In this document: piece by piece, positions 38,200 through 46,531 of the stretch
Layout of the letters: each line of letters begins with the position of its first letter
Numbering within the stretch: position 1 is the first letter of the stretch
Source of the DNA: Synechococcus sp. Cruz-7E5
GTDB lineage: Bacteria > Cyanobacteriota > Cyanobacteriia > PCC-6307 > Cyanobiaceae
DNA length: 64,000 nt
Assembly (NCBI RefSeq): GCF_024345995.1
Contig: NZ_JAGQCE010000003.1
Span: 48,759-112,758 of the forward strand
Direction: 5' to 3'
Program-made: the position numbers and the translations under genes
Notes under the pieces: generated by a model
Told to the model about the DNA's origin: nothing
Databases searched by the model: none
What the model saw: only the letters and a program-made list of their open reading frames with translations

Positions 38200-39439
38200 G
38201 CGGATCCAGCAGGGCGCCGAGGGCACTGATGAGCTGATGGGCCACGGCGAACTTGCCGGCTGACTGGATGCGCAGCTCCCGCTCCCCCGGACCAAGCAGC
38301 CAGCCTTCATTGCTGTTCACCCCGAAGCCGGCCTGCGGTTGGTCGATCGGGTTGGCGAAGAGCAGATCACAGCCCTTGCGCAGCAGCTTGGCGCGGGCCT
38401 GGGGAAGCACATCCCCCGAGTGGGCGGCAAACCCCAGGATCCGCTGGCCTGCGGCGCGGCGGGCCACCAGCTGGCCCAGCAGATCCGGTACCTCGCACCA
38501 GCCGGCGCTGAGGCTGGCGAGCAGATCCTGTTTGCTGAGCTTCTGGAGTTCGGGTGCGGCACGGCCGTGATCGGCCACGGCAGCGGCCATGGCCACCGCA
38601 TCGGCCGCTGGTTGCAGCTGCTCCAGCGCCTGACCCATGGCCGCACCGCTCTCGACGGGATGCACATGCAGACCTTCCAGCAAGAGCGGATCGAGGTTGA
38701 GGGGTCCGTGCACCAGGTCGACCTCAGCCCCCCGCAACAGGGCGGCCTGGGCGAGCATCACCCCCATCCGGCCACTGCTGGGATTGGTGAGGCAGCGGGC
38801 GGGATCGAGCCACTCGCGGGTGGGACCGGCGCTCACCAGCAGCCGCCGCCCCTGCCAATCACGCCGCCAGCCATGCAGGCGCAGGGTTTCCAATCCCAGC
38901 AGCAGCTGCTGAGGCTCGGCCATCCGGCCGGCCCCCTGGCGGTCGCAGGCGAGCAGGCCAGCGGCCGGCCCCAGGGGCAGCACCCGCTCAAAGGCCTGCA
39001 GCTGATCCCAGTTGCGCCGCACCCCGGGCGCCCCCCACATCGCCGTGTTCATGGCAGCAGCCGCCAGCACCGGCGCCTCTGTGGCCAGCAGGGTGCTGGA
39101 AAGCAGGGTGTCGCCGGAACCCTGAACCCAGCGAGCGAGGCTGGTGGCGCTGAGGGGAGCCAGCAGCACCAGCTCGGCCCACTCGGCCAGCTCCACATGC
39201 AGGGGCCGGGGTGCCCGGTGGCTCCACTGGTCCTCGTCGAGGTGACAGGCGGCCCGGCTGAGGCTGGCCAGGGCCACCGGGCTCACCAGCCGGGCGGCAC
39301 TGGGGGTGAGCACGCAGCGGAGCTGGGCCCCCCGCTGGGCCAGGGCACTGACCAGGGCAGGCAGCTTGACTGCGGCGATGCTGCCGCTGATCGCCACCAG
39401 GATCCTGCAACCGGCGAGGGGATCCTGCTCACTCCTCAT
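38135..39439 (-). CDS. coaBC: Bifunctional phosphopantothenoylcysteine decarboxylase/synthetase
   Basis: CoaBC joins cysteine to phosphopantothenate and decarboxylates the product, two steps of coenzyme A synthesis. In the 434-residue protein the N-terminal CoaC flavodoxin-like domain has GSIAAVKLP and the substrate clamp AAMNTAMW; the C-terminal CoaB domain starts near residue 195 with LLVSAGPTREWLDP and NPSSGRMG. The 3' end overlaps the convergent gene at 37858. The start overlaps the upstream DUF2555 gene by 11 bases, so the two are probably an operon. Confidence 0.92.
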   Translation of the reverse strand: MRSEQDPLAGCRILVAISGSIAAVKLPALVSALAQRGAQLRCVLTPSAARLVSPVALASLSRAACHLDEDQWSHRAPRPLHVELAEWAELVLLAPLSATSLARWVQGSGDTLLSSTLLATEAPVLAAAAMNTAMWGAPGVRRNWDQLQAFERVLPLGPAAGLLACDRQGAGRMAEPQQLLLGLETLRLHGWRRDWQGRRLLVSAGPTREWLDPARCLTNPSSGRMGVMLAQAALLRGAEVDLVHGPLNLDPLLLEGLHVHPVESGAAMGQALEQLQPAADAVAMAAAVADHGRAAPELQKLSKQDLLASLSAGWCEVPDLLGQLVARRAAGQRILGFAAHSGDVLPQARAKLLRKGCDLLFANPIDQPQAGFGVNSNEGWLLGPGERELRIQSAGKFAVAHQLISALGALLDPLMLPAEAPREGLAGRRAAADP

Positions 39440-39662
39440 CGAAGGGTTCCTGGTCCACCAGATGCACGTAGGGGTGCGCCAACTCAGGTCGATGGATCGC
39501 CAGAGCCCGGATCAGGTGCCAGTCCTGCAGAGCTGCGAAGGGGGTGGGGTAGTCGTCGTCGTCCAGGCGCTGGGCCAGCTCGGCGATGGACGCCTCATCG
39601 AAGGCGGCCAGTCGCTCAGGCGTGATCGGGGTTGCGGACAAGGGGCCAATGGGGCGGAGCAC
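39429..39662 (-). CDS. DUF2555 family protein
   Basis: This 77-residue acidic protein matches the small cyanobacterial DUF2555 family: ITPERLAAFDEASIAELAQRLDDDDYPTPFAALQDWHLIRALA and RPELAHPYVHLVD. Function is unknown. It may start at the first Met or at a TTG seven codons later. It lies immediately upstream of coaBC with an 11-base overlap, and 69 bases from a divergent tRNA gene. Confidence 0.75.
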   Translation of the reverse strand: MLRPIGPLSATPITPERLAAFDEASIAELAQRLDDDDYPTPFAALQDWHLIRALAIHRPELAHPYVHLVDQEPFDEE

Positions 39663-39731
39663 AGCTCAATTCCAGCGCATCAGCCCCGCCACTGGGCAGG
39701 GCTGATAAATTTCTGGAAGGGATAACCCCAA

Positions 39732-39804
39732 GGGGAATTAGCTCAGCTGGTAGAGCGCTGCGATCGCACCGCAGAGGTCAGGGGTTCGAGTCCCCTATTC
39801 TCCA
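39732..39804 (+). tRNA. tRNA-Ala (anticodon CGC)
   Basis: A 73-base cloverleaf: acceptor GGGGAAT pairs with ATTCTCC (one G-U), the D arm is GCTC-AGCTGGTA-GAGC, the anticodon stem CTGCG/CGCAG carries the loop ATCGCAC with anticodon CGC (codon GCG), and the T arm is AGGGG-TTCGAGT-CCCCT. The discriminator is A, and CCA is not fully encoded. An RTX protein gene ends 24 bases downstream on the other strand. Confidence 0.93.
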
Positions 39805-39828
39805 TCTCCAGAAAGTGTCTGTAGATGC

Positions 39829-40680
39829 TTAGACAGGGATCAGATCCGTGGCCATGTTGGGGTTGGCCAGGAAGAACTCCGGGGTGATCTTCGAGAGGAA
39901 GTCGTCGGCGGTGGCCCCGATCACGAAGTTAGCGCCGCCGCCAGAACTAAGCGCTGCTGCCGTAATCCCTCTCACAAAGCCGATGCGCTCGCCGCCTGCC
40001 TCTGCAGTAAATGAGATCAACGCGCCAGCAAAACCATCAATACTAGTATTAGTGAAGGCAAGTTGAGCAAAAGAACTCACTCCTGGAATCACGATCTTGT
40101 CCTTGTTGCCAACGGCGGTTGAGAAGTCAGTAATTACGTCGACCTCGGAAGAGTTTGCTGAGGTGTTCGTCAAGAGGACGCCAGCTTCTGTGACCGAATC
40201 TGTGCGCAGCACAAAGCGATCGTTCCCAATCCCACCGACAAGGAAATCCCGGCCAAAGTCGCCCACCAAGATGTCATTACCAGCATCTCCGAGAAGAGTG
40301 TCGTTGTTCTTCCCACCACGCACGATGTCGTTATCGGCCCCACCGAACACCAAATCATTACCATCATTGCCGTTCAACCAATCCGCCCCTGCCTCGCCAA
40401 AAAGCTGGTCGCCCTCCTTACCCCCCAGATACTTGTCTCGCAGGATATTCCCAATCAAAGTATCAGTCCCCAGGTTTCCATTCACCTGGTTAGCCCAGCC
40501 TGGCGAATTGAAGTTGGTGCCAGTGACAATGTCGTTGCCCGCAAACATACGGATCGGGGCGCCGAAGGAGGCTGGAAAATTATTCAGCTGCACATTGTCA
40601 GCAAAGTCTGAAAAATTCCAGACGCCATCGTCACTCAGAAACTGAGTATTGACAACGGGTGAGGGTCCAGGGGCGGCCAT
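39829..40680 (-). CDS. RTX-type calcium-binding repeat protein
   Basis: The 283-residue protein contains tandem GGxGxDx-like nonapeptides in the middle third (GGKEGDQLFGEAGADWLNGNDGNDLVFGG and the repeats that follow), the beta-roll that folds on binding calcium outside the cell. There is no signal peptide, which fits type I secretion through a C-terminal signal, but no exporter genes are adjacent. The C-terminal half (ITDFSTAVGNKDKIVIPGV) resembles the region after the repeats in other RTX proteins. The coding sequence is clearly AT-richer than its neighbours, and it sits against the 3' end of tRNA-Ala, so acquisition by transfer is likely. Confidence 0.8.
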   Translation of the reverse strand: MAAPGPSPVVNTQFLSDDGVWNFSDFADNVQLNNFPASFGAPIRMFAGNDIVTGTNFNSPGWANQVNGNLGTDTLIGNILRDKYLGGKEGDQLFGEAGADWLNGNDGNDLVFGGADNDIVRGGKNNDTLLGDAGNDILVGDFGRDFLVGGIGNDRFVLRTDSVTEAGVLLTNTSANSSEVDVITDFSTAVGNKDKIVIPGVSSFAQLAFTNTSIDGFAGALISFTAEAGGERIGFVRGITAAALSSGGGANFVIGATADDFLSKITPEFFLANPNMATDLIPV

Positions 40681-40877
40681 GGGTCGGTTGCAACTGTCTC
40701 TCTTGTCATGACAGGGGTCTGGGCAGGATGGTCACAATCGCTGGATTGACTTCATGTTCATATTTTATTTCTTTACAGCGGCTGGGGGCCTAAGTGATCT
40801 CCTTCTCAGCCCACAGACGCTCAATGTCGACGATTCAGCCCCCTATTCTTCCACAGGACCTGCCCTGAATACAACGT
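40681..40877. other. AT-rich spacer upstream of the RTX gene
   Basis: About 200 bases, with an AT-rich core near 40745-40775 containing TTGACT and TATTTTATTT. It should hold the promoters of the RTX gene (minus) and of the PCP_red miniprotein (plus). No complete -35/-10 pair with good spacing stands out. Confidence 0.3.
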
Positions 40878-41039
40878 ATGGAGTGGACCCCCGAAGCTGA
40901 AGCCAGGCTCAAGGAAGTGCCGTTCTTCGTGCGCCCCGCCGTACGGCGAAAGATCGAAAGCCTGGCCGTAGAGGCCTCCCTGACCAGCATCGACCTTGAT
41001 TTCTACTCAGCCGCCAAGGCCCGTTTCGGCGAAAAATAA
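40878..41039 (+). CDS. PCP_red-domain miniprotein
   Basis: A 53-residue frame from ATG 40878 encodes MEWTPEAEARLKEVPFFVRP, followed by AVRRKIESLAVEASLTSIDL and a C-terminal AKARFGEK. This is the pattern of the PCP_red domain (a tryptophan, then RLxxVPxFVR and RxxIExxA), which forms the C-terminus of the ChlB subunit of dark protochlorophyllide reductase and also occurs alone in cyanobacteria. The stand-alone form has no established role; association with pigment or redox proteins is a guess. Confidence 0.7.
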   Translation: MEWTPEAEARLKEVPFFVRPAVRRKIESLAVEASLTSIDLDFYSAAKARFGEK

Positions 41040-41061
41040 AGGTCTGCTGAGCGCTTGAGCG

Positions 41062-41124
41062 AGGGGGGCCTGATCGACTCCGGCCCAGCCAGGCAGGCCT
41101 GTTTCGCCTGGTCGGAGCCCCCCT
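41062..41124 (+). repeat. Long bulged hairpin between two small genes
   Basis: Three stem blocks pair in order: GGGGGG (41063-41068) with CCCCCC (41118-41123), CTCCG (41078-41082) with CGGAG (41113-41117), and CCAGGC (41089-41094) with GCCTGG (41106-41111). No T run follows, so it is not a classical terminator; a stable RNA 3' end or an attenuator is possible. Confidence 0.45.
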
Positions 41125-41170
41125 GACCGGCCGTAAGGTAAAAGAGAGGGCATTACAGGTTGCCCCATCC

Positions 41171-41371
41171 ATGTCGCAGTCCAAGCGAGAGCAGGTGGTG
41201 AGTCACCTGCGCTACATCCGCCAGGAACTCCGGGAGATGCACCAGGGGGTGATGGAAGACGGTCTGCTGCCGGAGGCGGGTGAGGTGCGCGGTGTGATGG
41301 CCCAGATGGAGGCGCTGCTGGAGCTGCTGGAAGGCAAGGGATCGCGCAAGAGCAAGGACAGCGAAAGCTGA
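41171..41371 (+). CDS. Small conserved-looking helical protein, unknown
   Basis: The 66-residue frame (MSQSKREQVVSHLRYIRQEL, then EMHQGVMEDGLLPEAGEVRG) is helical and highly charged, ending in a Lys/Ser-rich tail. No domain is recognised. The composition and ATG with intergenic space on both sides support a real gene. It precedes a DUF565 gene by 55 bases on the same strand. Confidence 0.6.
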   Translation: MSQSKREQVVSHLRYIRQELREMHQGVMEDGLLPEAGEVRGVMAQMEALLELLEGKGSRKSKDSES

Positions 41372-41426
41372 GCTCCGGCGCAGGACTGGCAGGACGGCCT
41401 GAAAGGGTGTAGACCTGCGGCGGCAG

Positions 41427-41834
41427 GTGGCTGAGCCGGGTGATGGGGATCTCCAGCCAACGCACCTGCCCATTCTTCCCGTCCAAGGCCCAGCGTTGAT
41501 CCGCCCGCAGCAGACCCGGTTGCATCGTCAGGTGGCTCTGCAGGGGGAGCGCCTGCGCCACTGGGCAGAGAATCCCTGGCGGCGGCTCTCCCTGGTGCTG
41601 ATCACCGGATTTGGAGCCTTCTTCTTCGGCGGGGCGGTGGGAATGCTCACCGGAGCCCTGGCCTATCTGGATCCGCTGGCGGCCCTGATCTGTGTGGTGC
41701 CGATCGAACTCTCGATCCGCTGCCGGCGCTGGCTGCTGCAGCGCCCCCAGGACCGCCTGACCCTGCAGCTGCTGGACGCCGGGCGCATCGGCCTGCTCTA
41801 TGGGCTGCTGCAGGAGGGCTTCAAGCTTCTCTGA
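41427..41834 (+). CDS. DUF565 membrane protein
   Basis: The core [20 protein letters not shown], then [20 protein letters not shown] with a second hydrophobic segment ([19 protein letters not shown]), matches DUF565, a two-helix membrane protein family of cyanobacteria and some plastids with no known role. The GTG at 41427 gives 135 residues; a TTG at 41496, just before the conserved part, is a credible alternative giving 112. The end overlaps convergent pyrB by 14 bases. Confidence 0.7.
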   Translation: MAEPGDGDLQPTHLPILPVQGPALIRPQQTRLHRQVALQGERLRHWAENPWRRLSLVLITGFGAFFFGGAVGMLTGALAYLDPLAALICVVPIELSIRCRRWLLQRPQDRLTLQLLDAGRIGLLYGLLQEGFKLL

Positions 41835-42870
41835 GCTCATCGCCACGGGCGGCCAGCAGATAAAGCAGGGCCATGCGCATCGGAATGCCGTTACGCACCT
41901 GCTCCGCCACCAGGCAGCGCTCGGTGTCATCCAGCAGATCGCCGCTCATCTCCACGCCTCGGTTCACCGGGCCCGGATGCAACACCGGCACTGAGGGGCC
42001 GCAGAGCTGCAGGCGGGCCTGGCTGAGGCCGAAGCGGCGGTGGTAACTCTCCAGGCTGGTGAGCAGGTGCTGGTGCATGCGCTCCCGCTGCAGCCGCAAG
42101 GTCATCACGGCATCGGCTCCGGGCAGGGCCCGCTCCAGCTGGCGCTCGATCCGGATCGAGCCACGGCTTGCCACCGGATCCCTGGCCTGACCAGGGGGTG
42201 GTGCCGCCACGAACTGGGCGAAGGCATCGGGCAGGAGCGTGGCAGGGGCGCAGAGCACCACATGGGCACCGCAGGCGGTGAGTGCCCAGAGGTTGGAGCG
42301 CGCCACCCGCGAATGGAGCACATCTCCCACGATCACGATCGTGCGGTCGCGCAGCGCCGCCGGGGTCGGCTGCTCCGGGGCGAAATGACGGGCGAGGGTG
42401 AACAGGTCGAGCAGCCCCTGGCTCGGGTGGCTGTGGAGTCCATCTCCACCGTTGAGCACCGCCACCGGCCGGCCGCCGCCCCGGCGTTCACGTTCGCGGT
42501 CGAGGTCGCGGGCCAGCGCCGCCGGAACACCGGCGCAGCGATGGCGCACCACCAGCACATCGGCGCCCATGGCCACGTAGGTGAGGGCGGTATCGAGCAG
42601 GCTCTCCCCCTTGCTGAGGGAGCTCGAAGAGGGGGAGAAGCTCTGGACATCGGCCGAGAGGCGCCGTGCCGCCAGCTCGAAGCTGCTGCGGGTGCGGGTG
42701 CTGGGCTCGAAGAACAGGCTGGTCACCTGCCGGCCCTGCAGGGCCGGCAGCTTGCGGGAGCCGCTGACGGGCATCACCCTGAAGCGCTGGGCCAGCTCCA
42801 GAACGGTGGCGAAATCCTCGAGGCTGAAGGCCGCCAGATCGATCAGGTGCCGGTGCGACCAGCCGCTCAC
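41821..42870 (-). CDS. pyrB: Aspartate carbamoyltransferase catalytic subunit
   Basis: PyrB condenses carbamoyl phosphate with aspartate, the committed step of pyrimidine synthesis. I place the start at the GTG at 42870 ([19 protein letters not shown]), giving 349 residues; a frame from 43116 would extend into the preceding gene with non-conserved sequence. Motifs are [12 protein letters not shown] for carbamoyl phosphate, [14 protein letters not shown] and [11 protein letters not shown]. The GTG overlaps the stop of the glycosylase gene by four bases (GTGA), so the two are coupled. No pyrI gene is adjacent. Confidence 0.94.
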   Translation of the reverse strand: MSGWSHRHLIDLAAFSLEDFATVLELAQRFRVMPVSGSRKLPALQGRQVTSLFFEPSTRTRSSFELAARRLSADVQSFSPSSSSLSKGESLLDTALTYVAMGADVLVVRHRCAGVPAALARDLDRERERRGGGRPVAVLNGGDGLHSHPSQGLLDLFTLARHFAPEQPTPAALRDRTIVIVGDVLHSRVARSNLWALTACGAHVVLCAPATLLPDAFAQFVAAPPPGQARDPVASRGSIRIERQLERALPGADAVMTLRLQRERMHQHLLTSLESYHRRFGLSQARLQLCGPSVPVLHPGPVNRGVEMSGDLLDDTERCLVAEQVRNGIPMRMALLYLLAARGDELREA

Positions 42871-43589
42871 GGCTCCATCCCCGACCCAGCCGCCGCGGGC
42901 AACACCGCCTCTGGCTTCAGGGCCACGGAATGGGCCGGGGTGCGGTCGCCCCGGGCCCGGCGACTGACACTGCGGCTGGCCTTGAGGTACCAGCGCCAGG
43001 GCAGCTCCACCCCCCTGGTGATGCCGATGCGGGTGGTGGTGAGCAGCGGGTCCTGACCCTTCAGCTGCTGCTGCCGCCACCAGGCCAGCAGGGCCGGGGG
43101 CCTCGGCGCCAGCCACACTCCGCCGGCGGAATCCACCGGCTGGCCGTCCTGGCGGCGATCCAGGCCGAAGCGACGCGCCAGCAGGGCGGGGCCAGCGGCG
43201 CTGCGTTCGGGCTCACCCGCCAGGGCCACGGCCCTCAGCAGGACACCGTTCGCCCAGCCTTCACGGTCGGTGACCACATTCACGCAGTGATGGATGCCAT
43301 GACTGACGTAAACGTAGAAGCGGCCCGGCGGGCCGAACAGGGTGTCGTTGGAGGGAGAGCGGCGCCTGTGACCGTGGCAGGCGGGCTCGCTCTGGCAGTA
43401 GGCCTCGGTTTCCACCACCAGCCCCCGGAGGCAGCGCCCATCCTCGAAGCGGCGCAGCAACTGGCAGCCGACCAGATCCGGGGCCACCTGATCGGCGCCG
43501 CGCGCAAAGAAGGCGGGCGTCAGGAGATCGACACCCCCGGGGCCAGGAGCGGCCCCGGGAGCGGATGCCGCCAGACTGGAGTTCGCCAC
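42867..43589 (-). CDS. mpg: 3-methyladenine DNA glycosylase (AAG/MPG family)
   Basis: This monofunctional glycosylase removes alkylated and deaminated purines from DNA. The conserved core includes [21 protein letters not shown], the catalytic glutamate in [23 protein letters not shown] and GVLLRAV. The GTG at 43589 gives 240 residues and leaves 43 bases to the divergent small gene at 43633; a GTG at 43667 would overlap that gene. The C-terminal tail is longer and less conserved. It forms an operon with pyrB. Confidence 0.85.
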   Translation of the reverse strand: MANSSLAASAPGAAPGPGGVDLLTPAFFARGADQVAPDLVGCQLLRRFEDGRCLRGLVVETEAYCQSEPACHGHRRRSPSNDTLFGPPGRFYVYVSHGIHHCVNVVTDREGWANGVLLRAVALAGEPERSAAGPALLARRFGLDRRQDGQPVDSAGGVWLAPRPPALLAWWRQQQLKGQDPLLTTTRIGITRGVELPWRWYLKASRSVSRRARGDRTPAHSVALKPEAVLPAAAGSGMEP

Positions 43590-43632
43590 CTCCTGCGGGG
43601 GTTGGTCCCTGCTTGTCTTTCGCGACCGTTTC

Positions 43633-43776
43633 GTGTCCAACGCTCTCTCCAGCTTCAATCTCGGCACCGTGCTGCTGGCCGGCAGCGGTCTGTTCTGCCT
43701 GGCGACCCTCTACTTCGGCACCCGGGGTGGTTACTACGACAGCGACGACTACGACGGCAACGGCACTGCCCACTGA
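43633..43776 (+). CDS. Tiny single-pass membrane protein, unknown function
   Basis: A GTG at 43633 starts a 47-residue frame: N-terminal [10 protein letters not shown], one membrane segment ([18 protein letters not shown]) and an acidic tyrosine-rich tail [14 protein letters not shown]. The sharp amphipathic layout and clean stop look like a real small protein and resemble the many tiny photosystem-associated membrane peptides of cyanobacteria; any such link is inference. It diverges from the glycosylase gene. Confidence 0.6.
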   Translation: MSNALSSFNLGTVLLAGSGLFCLATLYFGTRGGYYDSDDYDGNGTAH

Positions 43777-43807
43777 ACTTGCGGCGCTGGGGCGGCGGGC
43801 GCGGCGC

Positions 43808-44107
43808 TCAGCCCTGGCGGTGCAGCTGCTCCGATTCAGGGCAGTCTTCGGAGGTTTCTAGATCCTCTGCCCTGGCACTGCGGCTGAAGTGGGCCAGGCG
43901 GGTGCTCACCGCTCCGATCGAATCGAGGCGAACGCTCTCCTCCCAGCTGTGCAATTCGTCGTCTTCCTCCTCGTCGTAGCGCAGGGTGACCAGGTCGCCG
44001 GCGATCTCCACCACCAGAGCCTGCTCGATCCAGCGCTGCTGATCCCGCAGGAACACCCAGACCGGTCGCTTCTCGCTGCAGAACTGATCCAGCTTCCGGT
44101 GCAGCAT
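43808..44107 (-). CDS. DUF6679-like small cyanobacterial protein
   Basis: The 99-residue product begins MLHRKLDQFCSEKRPVWVFL and continues RDQQRWIEQALVVEIAGDLV, TLRYDEEEDDELHSWEE, RLDSIGAVSTRLA. This beta-rich pattern with an acidic middle is what I recall for the cyanobacterial DUF6679 family. Function unknown. It converges with the tiny membrane protein gene at 43633 and diverges from the creatininase-family gene across 92 bases. Confidence 0.65.
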   Translation of the reverse strand: MLHRKLDQFCSEKRPVWVFLRDQQRWIEQALVVEIAGDLVTLRYDEEEDDELHSWEESVRLDSIGAVSTRLAHFSRSARAEDLETSEDCPESEQLHRQG

Positions 44108-44199
44108 CCTGAGCTCCGACTCCAGCGGGCCGAGCGCGGATCGGGGCCCGGATCCCTCTGATCCTAGGGATACTTCAGAGGATCCCTCGTTTCGGCCCC

Positions 44200-45036
44200 G
44201 TGGCCGAGCTGCCCCTGGTGACGATCTCCTCGCCCCAGACCACCGCGCCGGCCGGCAGCCCGCTGCCCGGCCCCGCCGCCAGCGTGGAGGCGATCCGGCT
44301 GCAGCTGCGCAGCTGGCCGGAGGTGGAGGAGTATCTGAAGGGCTGCAAGGGGGTGATCGTGCCCCTGGGCTCCACCGAACAGCACGGCCCCACCGGCGCC
44401 ATCGGCACCGATGCCCTCACCGCCGAAGCAGTGGCCCTGGAGGTGGGTCGCCGCACCGGTGTGCTGGTCACGCCCGCCCAGGCCTTCGGCATGGCCGAGC
44501 ACCACCTGGGCTTCGCGGGCACGATCAGCCTCCAGCCCTCCACGCTTCTGGCCGTGATCCACGACGTGGTGCTGTCGCTGGCCCGCCATGGCTTCGAGCG
44601 GATCTTCGTGATCAACGGCCATGGCGGCAACATCGCCACCACCCGGGCCGCCTTTGCCGAGGCCTACGCCAGTGCCGCCAGCAGGGGTCTGGCGGGGGCG
44701 CCTGGGCTGCGCTGCCAACTGGCCAACTGGTTCATGGCAGGGCCGGTGATGAGGGAGGCCCGCGAGCGCTACGGCAACCGTGAAGGGCATCACGCCACCC
44801 CCAGCGAAATCGCCCTCACCATGCACCTGGAGCCGAGCCTGGTGGCGAAGCAGCGGCCCCTGCCGGAGCCGGCGCCCGCCGGGCCGATCCACGGGCCCGA
44901 GGATTTCCGCCGACGCCACCCCGACGGTCGGATGGGCTCCGACCCCTACCTCGCCAGCGCCGACGATGGCAAACGCTTCCTTGAACTGGCCGCCGAGGCC
45001 CTCAGCAAGGATCTGGAGACCTTTCTGAGCGAGTGA
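44200..45036 (+). CDS. Creatininase family protein
   Basis: The 278-residue protein belongs to the creatinine amidohydrolase/MftE/FapyD-type metal-dependent hydrolases. Metal-site motifs are PLGSTEQHGPTG, the downstream Asp in GTDALTAEAVA, HHLGFAGTISL and NGHGGNIATTRA. Bacterial members include amidases acting on pterin, flavin or peptide substrates, so creatinine itself is an unlikely substrate here. GTG start; the gene precedes gatC by 73 bases on the same strand. Confidence 0.85.
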   Translation: MAELPLVTISSPQTTAPAGSPLPGPAASVEAIRLQLRSWPEVEEYLKGCKGVIVPLGSTEQHGPTGAIGTDALTAEAVALEVGRRTGVLVTPAQAFGMAEHHLGFAGTISLQPSTLLAVIHDVVLSLARHGFERIFVINGHGGNIATTRAAFAEAYASAASRGLAGAPGLRCQLANWFMAGPVMREARERYGNREGHHATPSEIALTMHLEPSLVAKQRPLPEPAPAGPIHGPEDFRRRHPDGRMGSDPYLASADDGKRFLELAAEALSKDLETFLSE

Positions 45037-45109
45037 ACGGGACAGGTCCGGGACGTGCCCGGGGTGCTCCAGTTAGGTTCAGGCCAGCAGAGCCAGCTTC
45101 ACCGCAACG

Positions 45110-45403
45110 ATGGCCCAGATTTCCTCAGACGACGTGCGCAAGGTGGCCCAGCTGGCTCGCCTGGAGCTGCCCGAGGCCAAGATCGCGACCTACACAAGCC
45201 AGCTGGAGCGAATCCTCGAGTATGTGGCGCACCTGGAGCAGGTGGATACGGAGGGAGTTCCTCCCACCACCCGGGCGGTGGAAGTGGTCAATGTGACCCG
45301 CGCCGACGAGGTGGAGGAAACACCCGTGCGAGAGGAGTTGCTGGAGCTGGCACCCCAGCGCGAAGGCGACTTCTTCAGGGTTCCTCAGATCCTGGCCAGC
45401 TGA
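45110..45403 (+). CDS. gatC: Glu-tRNA(Gln)/Asp-tRNA(Asn) amidotransferase subunit C
   Basis: GatC is the small subunit that holds GatA and GatB together in the enzyme converting mischarged Glu-tRNA(Gln). The 97-residue product has the family pattern: [46 protein letters not shown] near the N-terminus, and the C-terminal [12 protein letters not shown]. Complete; gatA and gatB are not in the window, which is normal for cyanobacteria. It converges with crtR. Confidence 0.93.
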   Translation: MAQISSDDVRKVAQLARLELPEAKIATYTSQLERILEYVAHLEQVDTEGVPPTTRAVEVVNVTRADEVEETPVREELLELAPQREGDFFRVPQILAS

Positions 45404-45454
45404 GCTGACTGGGATGACTTGGGTTGATTGAGGTTGATCCAATCGCCTCAAGTC

Positions 45455-46495
45455 TCAGCCGGCGGAGGAACGCGGCACCGGCGAGACAGCCGTTCGGTGC
45501 AACAGCGAAAGCAGGTGGCGGCGTGAGCGGGCTGTGGGCATCAACGCCGCGATGGGGCGCAGGCGGCTGCGCCGGCGCTTGTGGCTGCGGATGCCCAAGA
45601 AGATGTCGTAGAGAAAGTTGATGCCGTCGTGGGGGGTTTCGAAGAACCCCAGGCGCTGGGGGGATCCCTTGGCATCAAGAAGTGGCTTGGTGGCCCGGTA
45701 AGCCGGTTGATACTCGAACCAGGGAATCGATGGCCAGAGATGATGCACGAGATGATAGTTCTGCCCCATTATCAACCAGTTCATCACCCGGCTGGGGTAG
45801 ACCCTGGCGTTATGCCAGCGGTTGCGTGACTTGAAGGGGCGGTGGGGCAGGTAGTCGAAGAAGAGGCCGAGGGTGACGCCCACCATCAACGCTGGGGCAA
45901 ACCAACAATTGAAGATGAACGACTGAAAGTTGAATTTGAAGGCAGCCAGCACGATCGAGAAGAAAATGGCACGGGCCAGGCCCCATTCCAGCAACTCCCA
46001 CTTGCGCCAGAGACGGTGGCGGAAGAAAAAGACTTCGTGATAAAAGAAGCGCGGTGCAATCAGCCAGAGCGGTCCGAAGGTGGAGACGATGTGGTCGGGA
46101 TCGCGCTTCGGATCATTGACGTGGGCGTGATGCTGCAGATGTACCCGGGTGAACACCGGGAAGCTGAAGCCCAGCAGCAGCGCGGCCCCGTGGCCCATCA
46201 CCGCGTTCCAGAAGCGGCTGGGGTGGGCGGCGTTGTGGCAGGCGTCGTGGATGACGGTGCCCTCGAGGTGCAGGGCCAGGAATCCCAGAGCCAGCAGCAG
46301 CGGCAGCGGCCACTGGGGCACGAACCAGCCCCAGATGGTGAGTCCCGCTAGAGCGAAGCCTCCGAGGAAGAGCGCCACGGTGGGATTCCAGGCCGATGGG
46401 GGATCGAGGAATTCCTTCGGCACCGACCGAAGCGTGGCGCCTGAAGGCAACGCTTCGGTGGCAGGTTCGGGCGACAGGGCCAACATTCGGGTCAT
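45455..46495 (-). CDS. crtR: Beta-carotene hydroxylase CrtR
   Basis: CrtR is a di-iron membrane hydroxylase that makes zeaxanthin from beta-carotene. The 346-residue protein has the three histidine boxes HDACH (83-87), HLQHHAH (119-125) and HLVHH (248-252) and several membrane helices, as in the cyanobacterial desaturase-like CrtR family. It may start at Met1 or Met4. The C-terminal 35 residues are basic and variable. It lies 36 bases downstream of arsJ on the same strand, so transcription might read from the arsenic genes into it. Confidence 0.9.
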   Translation of the reverse strand: MTRMLALSPEPATEALPSGATLRSVPKEFLDPPSAWNPTVALFLGGFALAGLTIWGWFVPQWPLPLLLALGFLALHLEGTVIHDACHNAAHPSRFWNAVMGHGAALLLGFSFPVFTRVHLQHHAHVNDPKRDPDHIVSTFGPLWLIAPRFFYHEVFFFRHRLWRKWELLEWGLARAIFFSIVLAAFKFNFQSFIFNCWFAPALMVGVTLGLFFDYLPHRPFKSRNRWHNARVYPSRVMNWLIMGQNYHLVHHLWPSIPWFEYQPAYRATKPLLDAKGSPQRLGFFETPHDGINFLYDIFLGIRSHKRRRSRLRPIAALMPTARSRRHLLSLLHRTAVSPVPRSSAG

Positions 46496-46531
46496 CGCCG
46501 CAGACCACGCCTCTACAAACGGGATCCCACC

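Noticed and set aside
42871..43116. N-terminal extension of pyrB
   Set aside because: The added residues are His/Pro/Gly-rich and overlap the conserved end of the glycosylase gene; the GTG at 42870 gives the standard start.
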